From assembly GCA_938037185.1 (NCBI GenBank), contig CALHQK010000126.1:1-10448 (forward strand): 10,448 nt of DNA, given 5' to 3'. Shown one piece after another: positions 5,640 through 10,448 of the stretch (position 1 is its first letter; the number at the start of each line of letters is the position of its first letter). Source of the stretch: an uncultured Riemerella sp. GTDB lineage: Bacteria > Bacteroidota > Bacteroidia > Flavobacteriales > Weeksellaceae. The position numbers were made by a program, and so were the translations under genes. Below the pieces are notes generated by a model. It saw only the letters and a program-made list of their open reading frames with translations. It was not told where the DNA came from and did no database searches.

Positions 5640-5987
5640 ATGGATTTAATTAAGTATGTTCAGGACAAGTACATTACAAAAAAAGAGTTTCCTGAATTCA
5701 AAGCTGGTGATTCTATCACTGTTTATTATGAAATCAAAGAAGGACAGAAAACAAGAACTCAGTTCTTCAAAGGAGTGGTTATTCAGTTAAGAGGAACTGG
5801 AGCTACTAAAACTTTCACTATCAGAAAAATGAGTGGTGATGTAGGTGTAGAAAGAGTATTCCCTATCAACATGCCTGCTCTGCAAAAAATAGAAGTTGAT
5901 AAGAGAGGTAAAGTTAGAAGAGCTAGAATCTACTACTTCAGAAGCCTTAGAGGTAAAAAAGCAAGAATCAAAAGTAAAGGTTTCTAA
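5640..5987 (+). CDS. rplS: Large ribosomal subunit protein bL19
   Basis: A component of the 50S subunit that sits at the interface with the 30S subunit. The 115-residue protein has the usual bL19 length and signatures: FPEFKAGDSITVYYEIKEG near residues 17-35, a central FKGVVIQLRG, then RKMSGDVGVERVFP and the basic C-terminal block GKVRRARIYYFRSLRGKKAR (90-109). In many bacteria rplS ends a trmD operon. Here it stands alone, with its own strong promoter and leader upstream and a strong terminator 3' of the stop, so it appears to be a single-gene transcription unit. That makes a dedicated feedback leader more plausible. The coding sequence shows nothing unusual. Confidence 0.98.
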   Translation: MDLIKYVQDKYITKKEFPEFKAGDSITVYYEIKEGQKTRTQFFKGVVIQLRGTGATKTFTIRKMSGDVGVERVFPINMPALQKIEVDKRGKVRRARIYYFRSLRGKKARIKSKGF

Positions 5988-6005
5988 TCAGACCTTAAAC
6001 ATAAT

Positions 6006-6037
6006 AAAAAAAGCCCATGAAATCATGGGCTTTTTTT
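6006..6037. terminator. Bidirectional intrinsic terminator between rplS and phoH
   Basis: GCCCATG (6013-6019) pairs with CATGGGC (6024-6030) around a 4-nt loop. A-runs lie before the stem and T-runs after it, extending the pairing and giving a U-tract on either strand. It lies 18 bp after the rplS stop. The phoH stop codon (6036-6038 on the minus strand) overlaps its edge, so one hairpin serves both convergent genes. Confidence 0.93.
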
Positions 6038-6983
6038 ATTTCTTTTCGCTTTGGTTATATGCCAAAATTATTTTTTTCACAATAGGATGCCTTACCACAT
6101 CAGATTCATTCAGGTGTATAAATCCTATTTCTTCCACATTTTGGAGGATTTTCATAGCTTCCTGTAATCCAGACTGTTGATTTTTAGGCAAATCTATCTG
6201 GCTCGGGTCTCCTGTAATGATAAATTTAGCATTCATTCCCATTCTCGTAAGAAACATTTTCATTTGTGAATGAGTTGTATTTTGGGCTTCGTCTAAAATT
6301 ACAAAGGCATCATCCAAGGTTCTCCCCCTCATAAAAGCAAGCGGAGCCACCTCTATCACTCTTTTTTCTATAAAATTTTCCAATCTTTCATGTGGAATCA
6401 TATCACGAAGAGCATCATACAACGGCTGTAAATACGGATCCAGTTTTTCCTTCAAATCCCCTGGGAGAAACCCCAAACTCTCCCCTGCCTCCACGGCTGG
6501 CCTTGTGAGAATAATGCGTTTCACATTTTTTTCTTTAAGGGCTTTCACTGCCAAAGCGACACTCGTGTAGGTTTTTCCTGTTCCCGCAGGGCCTATGGCA
6601 AAAATCATATCCTTTTTTTCGGATTCCTTGACTAATTTTTTCAGATTAGTCGTTTTTGCCTTTATTATTTTTCCATTAACACCTTTTACAATGATGTCTT
6701 GGTCGAAAATCAGCTGTTTTTCGGTTTCATCTTTTATACTCAAAATATTTTCTACATCTTTCAGCTCTATTGTATGATGATTCTGAATAAATTTTACAAT
6801 ATCATCCAGTTTTTGCTCTAAAATATCCAATGCCTGCTGATTTCCAGCCGCAAAAATATAGCAGTCACGCCCTGTGATTTTTAGGGTTGGAAATGTGGAT
6901 TTTATTAAGTTAAAATATTGATTTTGAACTCCATAGAAAGTTTTAACATCAATATCTTTTATTTCGTAATTTAATTCAAACAT
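6036..6983 (-). CDS. PhoH-family ATPase (PhoH-like/YbeZ type)
   Basis: A cytosolic P-loop nucleotidase of the PhoH/YbeZ family, linked in other bacteria to RNA metabolism and to the endoribonuclease YbeY; the exact reaction is not established. The 315-residue protein has an amino-terminal region of about 110 residues and then the ATPase core. Walker A is GPAGTGKT at 131-138, followed by ILTRPAVEAGESLGFLPGD (158-176). Walker B with the catalytic acidic pair is FVILDEAQN at 227-235 (D231, E232), and a sensor-like TGDPSQID is at 258-265. All motifs are intact, and there is no C-terminal KH or PIN domain, which sets it apart from PhoH2 toxin-like fusions. It is convergent with rplS through the shared terminator and divergent from the SAM hydrolase gene across 72 bp. 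ybeY is not in the window. Confidence 0.93.
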   Translation of the reverse strand: MFELNYEIKDIDVKTFYGVQNQYFNLIKSTFPTLKITGRDCYIFAAGNQQALDILEQKLDDIVKFIQNHHTIELKDVENILSIKDETEKQLIFDQDIIVKGVNGKIIKAKTTNLKKLVKESEKKDMIFAIGPAGTGKTYTSVALAVKALKEKNVKRIILTRPAVEAGESLGFLPGDLKEKLDPYLQPLYDALRDMIPHERLENFIEKRVIEVAPLAFMRGRTLDDAFVILDEAQNTTHSQMKMFLTRMGMNAKFIITGDPSQIDLPKNQQSGLQEAMKILQNVEEIGFIHLNESDVVRHPIVKKIILAYNQSEKK

Positions 6984-7016
6984 TTATTTTATTAAAAATT
7001 TATTGTTTTAAATATC

Positions 7017-7024
7017 CAAAAATA
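7017..7024 (-). promoter_or_regulatory. Candidate -7 box of phoH
   Basis: TATTTTTG on the minus strand fits TAnnTTTG and lies 33 bp before the phoH ATG. No TTTG is visible at the right distance upstream, so the assignment rests on the box and its place in a short divergent gap. Confidence 0.4.
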
Positions 7025-7029
7025 AGCAA

Positions 7030-7037
7030 TATCTTTG
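7030..7037 (+). promoter_or_regulatory. Candidate -7 box of the SAM hydrolase gene
   Basis: TATCTTTG fits TAnnTTTG and ends 18 bp before the ATG at 7056, predicting a leader of about 12 nt. The nearest upstream TTG (7003-7005) is 24 bp away, longer than usual. It lies five bases from the oppositely oriented phoH box. Confidence 0.45.
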
Positions 7038-7055
7038 TAAAACGGAAAAAAGAAT

Positions 7056-7883
7056 ATGCCGATTATTACACTTACTACAGATTTCGGGATTACAGATGGC
7101 AAGGTTGCGTGCATCAAAGGATGTATTTTAAGTATGCAGCCAGATGTTTCTATTGTTGATATTTCCCATGATATAGAGCCGTATAACCTTACCCAGACAG
7201 GATATATTGTGAAGAATGCCTATTCTCACTTTCCCAAAGGAAGCATACACATTATTTCGGTGGACAGCTTCTATCATAAAGACAGAAAATTTTTAGTTTG
7301 TAAAGCCGATGGACATTATTTTATAATGGCTGACAACGGGCTTCCGAGCCTCATTTTTTATGATATAAAACCAGAAAGCATCCACGAAATCACCTTAAAT
7401 AATAGATTTGATGATGTGGTAAATTTCACTTCTACGGATATTTTCGTGCCGGTAGCGGTTCATCTTTATAAGGGAGGTATTCCAGAAATTATCGGTAGAG
7501 AAATTCAACAGATCAAGGAAATTACTTATCCTAAGCCTTATTTCAATGAGAATGAGAAAATTCTCATCGGTGAAGTTGTTTATATTGACCATTTTGGAAA
7601 TGCCGTTTCTAATATTAAGAAAGAAGTTTTTGAACAATATTTTTTGGCTTTCAAAGATTTTGATGTAAAATTCAGAGGATTTTCTACAAAAAAAATAGTT
7701 AAAAAATACACTGATATTATCCCAGATTGGGAAAAGGAAAGTTCTTTCCATGGGAAAGAATTGGCTCTTTTCAATGAGGCCGATTTGCTGGAAATTGCCA
7801 TATACAAAGGCAGTAAAGCCAGCGGAGCTTCCGCTCTGATGGGACTAAATATCGGCGAAAAAATCTATGTAGAATTTAGCTGA
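7056..7883 (+). CDS. S-adenosyl-L-methionine hydrolase / hydroxide adenosyltransferase family protein (DUF62)
   Basis: Family members hydrolyse SAM to adenosine and methionine using an activated water; fluorinases and chlorinases are relatives. The 275-residue length is normal. Seen: ITLTTDFG at residues 4-11, VDISHDIEPYN at 34-44, ADNG at 92-95, and the C-terminal domain beginning IGEVVYIDHFGNAVSNI (171-187). D70 and R77 keep the seven-residue spacing of the Asp and Arg of the archaeal enzyme's triad. However, the usual VDPGVG motif reads VDSFYHKD (69-76), and the HGRD motif that supplies the triad histidine reads TSTD (125-128), so that histidine is not at the expected place. I recall similar variation in other flavobacterial homologues. 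Either this clade uses different chemistry or a nearby residue such as H74 or H136 substitutes. The gene stops two bases before the convergent DUF1599 stop codon. Confidence 0.85.
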   Translation: MPIITLTTDFGITDGKVACIKGCILSMQPDVSIVDISHDIEPYNLTQTGYIVKNAYSHFPKGSIHIISVDSFYHKDRKFLVCKADGHYFIMADNGLPSLIFYDIKPESIHEITLNNRFDDVVNFTSTDIFVPVAVHLYKGGIPEIIGREIQQIKEITYPKPYFNENEKILIGEVVYIDHFGNAVSNIKKEVFEQYFLAFKDFDVKFRGFSTKKIVKKYTDIIPDWEKESSFHGKELALFNEADLLEIAIYKGSKASGASALMGLNIGEKIYVEFS

Positions 7884-7885
7884 TT

Positions 7886-8428
7886 TTATTTTTCGGATAA
7901 CTTTATAAGGCAGAAAACAGCGTAATTCAGCATATCAAAATAGTTGGCCTCCAAGCCTTCGGATACTAATGTTTTGCCTTCGTTATCTTCTATCTGTTTG
8001 GTTCTCAATATTTTTTGATAAATCAAATCGGTCATTGAGCTGATTCTCATATCACGCCAAACTTCGCCATAATCGTGATTTTTCTTCTCCATCAAGTCTC
8101 TTGCTTTTTGGATAAAATCATCATAAAGCGCCATAATTTCGGCTTTGTCTTCTTTGCCCAAAACCTCTGAAACTCCTCTATCCAATTGGATAAGAGCGAT
8201 AACGGAATAATTTACAATCGCTATAAATCCCTCCTCTTCATCTTCATCTATCATCTTTTTGTCGGTCATTTGCAGAGTTCGGATTCTATTAACTTTGATG
8301 TAAATTTGGTCCGTTACCGAACTGGGACGCAGCACCCGCCACGCAGCGCCATAATCTGCTAATTTTTTCTCAAAAAGATTTCTACAAACTGCAGAAAATT
8401 CATTATATTGATTTATAGTGTTTTGCAT
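7886..8428 (-). CDS. DUF1599 (nucleotide modification-associated domain 1) protein with two internal repeats
   Basis: A 180-residue soluble, largely helical protein of the DUF1599 family, whose biochemical role is unproven; the alternative family name comes from domain context in phage-type DNA-modification loci. The sequence is a tandem duplication. KKLADYGAAWR (21-31) with SSVTDQIYIKVNR (36-48) corresponds to KKNHDYGEVWR (115-125) with SSMTDLIYQKILR (130-142), offset by 94 residues. Each half also ends in a hydrophobic NY helix (around 73 and 169). The doubly conserved DYG..WR and SS.TD residues are candidate active-site or ligand positions. I chose the ATG at 8428; the frame can be read back to a TTG at 8449, but that falls in the -7 box. 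The gene is divergent from folP across 47 bp. No phage genes lie nearby, so a nucleotide-pool or housekeeping role is likelier here. Confidence 0.82.
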   Translation of the reverse strand: MQNTINQYNEFSAVCRNLFEKKLADYGAAWRVLRPSSVTDQIYIKVNRIRTLQMTDKKMIDEDEEEGFIAIVNYSVIALIQLDRGVSEVLGKEDKAEIMALYDDFIQKARDLMEKKNHDYGEVWRDMRISSMTDLIYQKILRTKQIEDNEGKTLVSEGLEANYFDMLNYAVFCLIKLSEK

Positions 8429-8446
8429 TTTAATAAAATATTCGCC

Positions 8447-8454
8447 CAAAGATA
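8447..8454 (-). promoter_or_regulatory. Candidate -7 box of the DUF1599 gene
   Basis: TATCTTTG on the minus strand fits TAnnTTTG and ends 18 bp before the chosen ATG at 8428, supporting that start over the TTG at 8449. No TTG is visible at the -33 position. Confidence 0.45.
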
Positions 8455-8463
8455 AGAAATTAT

Positions 8464-8471
8464 TATTTTTG
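8464..8471 (+). promoter_or_regulatory. Candidate -7 box of the folP-kbl operon
   Basis: TATTTTTG fits TAnnTTTG. Exactly 19 bp upstream is TTCG (8441-8444), one base away from the TTTG consensus. The box ends 4 bp before the folP ATG at 8476, so the transcript would be leaderless or nearly so. Confidence 0.5.
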
Positions 8472-8475
8472 TAGT

Positions 8476-9312
8476 ATGAAAAATTTGCAGTCGTTTTCTA
8501 TCAATTGCCGTGGAGTTCTTTTGGATTTGACAACTCCGAAAATCATGGGAATTCTCAATCTGACACCAGACAGCTTCTCTGATGGAGGGAAATTTAATGA
8601 TGAAGTTTCGGCTTTAAAACAAACCGAAAAAATGCTTTCCGAGGGAGCTTCTATCATAGATATAGGCACACAATCTACCCGTCCAAATGCTACATTTATC
8701 ACTGCAAATGAAGAAATTAGCCGACTGGGAAAAATTATTTCAGGCATCAAAAAGGAGTTTCCTCAGGCATTGATTTCACTGGATACTTTTCATAGCGAGG
8801 TTGCCTATTTTGGGTACAATGAGGGCATTGACATCATCAATGATATTTCTGGCGGACAATACGACCTTAATATGTTCCCTACGGCTGCCAAAACCCAGCT
8901 GCCATACATCCTGACGCATGGCAATTCCACCTACGAAACCATGCATGAAAAGGAAGATTATCAAGATATTATCCTCGCTCTAAATCAGTTCTTTTCCAAA
9001 AAAACAGCGGAATTACTAGATTTGGGAGTGAAAGACATTATCCTTGACCCTGGTTTTGGTTTTGGGAAAACTATTGAAAATCAAAACCAAATGGTAGAAG
9101 AATTAGAACATATTTCCTTCGGAAAACATCCTATTTTAGTGGGAATTTCACGAAAATCCTTTATTTATAAACCTCTTGGGAAATCGCCTCATGACATCAA
9201 CGAAGAAACCCAGCAGCTCCATCTAAAAATGCTGAAAAAAGGAGCTAAAATCCTGCGTGTTCACGATGTTGCAGAAGCACAGCGAACCCTTCAAAACTTT
9301 TTATCATTGTAA
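8476..9312 (+). CDS. folP: Dihydropteroate synthase
   Basis: Condenses 6-hydroxymethyl-dihydropterin pyrophosphate with p-aminobenzoate in folate synthesis; the target of sulfonamides. The 278-residue protein is a complete TIM-barrel enzyme with the classic motifs: MGILNLTPDSFSDGG (24-38), IDIGTQSTRPNA (61-72), SLDTF (101-105), INDISGG (121-127), DPGFGFGKT (191-199), GISRKSF (223-229) and LRVHDVAEA (260-268). The barrel loop that often reads HMQG is HGN here (148-150). I see no acquired-resistance signature and make no resistance claim. The ATG at 8476 gives the usual spacing to the first motif. kbl follows 18 bp after the stop on the same strand, so the two are probably one operon, although their pathways meet only indirectly through glycine and one-carbon supply. 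Confidence 0.96.
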   Translation: MKNLQSFSINCRGVLLDLTTPKIMGILNLTPDSFSDGGKFNDEVSALKQTEKMLSEGASIIDIGTQSTRPNATFITANEEISRLGKIISGIKKEFPQALISLDTFHSEVAYFGYNEGIDIINDISGGQYDLNMFPTAAKTQLPYILTHGNSTYETMHEKEDYQDIILALNQFFSKKTAELLDLGVKDIILDPGFGFGKTIENQNQMVEELEHISFGKHPILVGISRKSFIYKPLGKSPHDINEETQQLHLKMLKKGAKILRVHDVAEAQRTLQNFLSL

Positions 9313-9330
9313 TTTATAAAAAATATAGAT

Positions 9331-10448
9331 ATGCTTAGTTCAAAATTTTTATCTCATCTTCAAAATGAATTAACTCAAATAGAAAATGATGGTCTCTACA
9401 AGAGAGAGCGCATCATCACTTCTTCACAAGATGCCGAAATCGTAGCCAATGGAAAAAAACTACTGAATTTCTGCGCGAATAATTACCTCGGACTTTCTAA
9501 TCATCCAGAGGTGATAAAAGCATCGCAAAGCACGATGGATACACACGGATACGGAATGTCTTCTGTAAGGTTCATCTGTGGAACACAGGATATTCACAAG
9601 AATTTGGAAAACAAAATTTCTGAGTTTTTAGGAATGGAAGACACTATCCTCTACGCGGCTGCTTTTGATGCGAATGGTGGAGTTTTCGAACCGCTTTTCA
9701 CTGACCAAGATGCCATTATTTCTGATGAACTGAACCACGCTTCCATCATCGATGGCGTAAGGCTTTGTAAAGCAGCAAGATACCGCTACAAAAACAATAA
9801 TATGGAGGATCTGGAAGTCCAGCTGAAAGCTGCTTCGGAGAAAAACCACCGTTTTAAAATCATCGTAACAGACGGCGTTTTCTCTATGGATGGCATCGTA
9901 GCGAATCTAAAAGGAGTGTGTGATTTGGCTGAAAAATACGATGCTTTAGTAATGGTGGATGACAGCCACGCCACAGGATTTATTGGAAAAACAGGGCGAG
10001 GAACTCACGAAGCCAATGATGTGATGAGCCGAGTGGATATCATTACTTCTACTCTTGGGAAGGCTCTCGGTGGTGCTATGGGAGGTTTCACATCAGGAAA
10101 GAAAGAAATTATAGACATGCTGAGACAGCGTTCTCGCCCTTATCTTTTCTCTAATTCACTAGCACCTGGAATTGTAGGAGCAGCGACAAAAGTGCTGGAA
10201 ATGCTATCCAAAGACACTTCCCTGAGAGACAAAGTAATGGAAAACGCTCAATATTTCCGTTCTGAAATGAAAGCCAAAGGATTTGACATTCCAGATGGTG
10301 ATGCAGCAATCGTCCCAGTGATGCTCTACGATGCCAAACTTTCACAAAAAATGGCCGAAAGACTAATGGATGAAGGCATCTATGTAATAGGATTCTTCTA
10401 TCCAGTAGTACCGAAAGAAAAAGCAAGAATACGAGTTCAGCTCTCTGC
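9331..10448 (+). CDS. kbl: Glycine C-acetyltransferase (2-amino-3-ketobutyrate CoA ligase), 3' end cut by window
   Basis: A PLP-dependent alpha-oxoamine synthase that cleaves 2-amino-3-ketobutyrate with CoA to glycine and acetyl-CoA, the second step of threonine breakdown after threonine dehydrogenase. I read 372 codons from ATG 9331; the family is close to 398 residues, so roughly 25 are missing at the window edge. Seen: FCANNYLGLSNHPEV near residues 47-61, YGMSSVRFICGTQ, ELNHASIIDGVRL with H136, VDDSHATGF with D210 and H213, and STLGKALGGAMGG with the PLP lysine at K244. These numbers agree with the E. coli enzyme as I remember it. The close relatives BioF, HemA and serine palmitoyltransferase are less likely given the NHASIIDG and RSRPYLFSN wording. 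Threonine dehydrogenase is not visible and may lie downstream or elsewhere. Confidence 0.94.
   Translation, partial: MLSSKFLSHLQNELTQIENDGLYKRERIITSSQDAEIVANGKKLLNFCANNYLGLSNHPEVIKASQSTMDTHGYGMSSVRFICGTQDIHKNLENKISEFLGMEDTILYAAAFDANGGVFEPLFTDQDAIISDELNHASIIDGVRLCKAARYRYKNNNMEDLEVQLKAASEKNHRFKIIVTDGVFSMDGIVANLKGVCDLAEKYDALVMVDDSHATGFIGKTGRGTHEANDVMSRVDIITSTLGKALGGAMGGFTSGKKEIIDMLRQRSRPYLFSNSLAPGIVGAATKVLEMLSKDTSLRDKVMENAQYFRSEMKAKGFDIPDGDAAIVPVMLYDAKLSQKMAERLMDEGIYVIGFFYPVVPKEKARIRVQLS

Noticed and set aside
8429..8449. TTG start seven codons upstream for the DUF1599 protein
   Set aside because: The TTG is part of the -7 box on that strand; the ATG at 8428 has a good promoter distance.
10151..10426. 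Open minus-strand frame of 91 codons, and similar ones at 9628-9974
   Set aside because: They are antisense to kbl, whose plus-strand frame is full of PLP-enzyme motifs; the antisense translations have no recognisable features.
1..10448. Mobile element, prophage, defence system or CRISPR array
   Set aside because: No transposase, integrase, terminal inverted repeats, evenly spaced direct repeats or defence domains were seen. The HTH gene looks phage-like only in its fold, and DUF1599 has no phage context here.

Overview
The window is AT-rich chromosomal DNA from a member of the Bacteroidota, most likely a flavobacterium of the Weeksellaceae type (Chryseobacterium, Riemerella or a relative). 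Three things point there: a GldB gliding/type IX secretion lipoprotein, promoters of the TTTG-N19-TAnnTTTG kind rather than -35/-10 sigma-70 boxes, and A-rich sequence instead of Shine-Dalgarno motifs before the start codons. The genus is an inference. Almost all genes are housekeeping genes. I see no insertion sequence, prophage, CRISPR array, tRNA or rRNA.

Layout. 1-1531 (minus): gldB, then a Sua5/TsaC-type tRNA threonylcarbamoylation gene cut by the window edge, coupled by a TAATG overlap. 1588-2376 (plus): nadE, divergent from gldB and overlapping by 8 bp at its 3' end with a convergent M14 metallocarboxypeptidase (2369-3463, minus). 3464-3811: a 348-bp AT-rich divergent regulatory region. 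3812-4855 (plus): a TerC/Alx-family membrane protein. 5002-5520 (plus): a small helix-turn-helix regulator with an acidic linker. 5640-5987 (plus): rplS (bL19), with a near-perfect promoter and a structured leader RNA, ending at a strong terminator shared with the convergent phoH (6036-6983, minus). 7056-7883 (plus): a SAM hydrolase/adenosyltransferase (DUF62) family protein. 7886-8428 (minus): a DUF1599 protein. 8476-9312 (plus): folP, followed after 18 bp by kbl (9331 to window end, truncated).

Functions. The proteins cover tRNA modification, NAD synthesis, folate synthesis, threonine breakdown to glycine, ribosome structure, membrane metal handling and SAM turnover. They do not form one pathway, and each divergent or convergent block looks independently transcribed.

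Most interesting regulation. (1) A 40-nt hairpin in the rplS 5' UTR, with a competing alternative fold, looks like an autoregulatory ribosomal-protein leader. (2) A dyad of the form TTACA-NN-TGTAA occurs four times, at spacings near whole helical turns, directly before the helix-turn-helix gene. Degenerate copies lie before terC and the M14 peptidase. I propose this dyad as the operator of the helix-turn-helix protein. Because TACATTTG within it also fits the -7 promoter box, operator and promoter may be the same DNA. No obviously new multi-gene system is visible.
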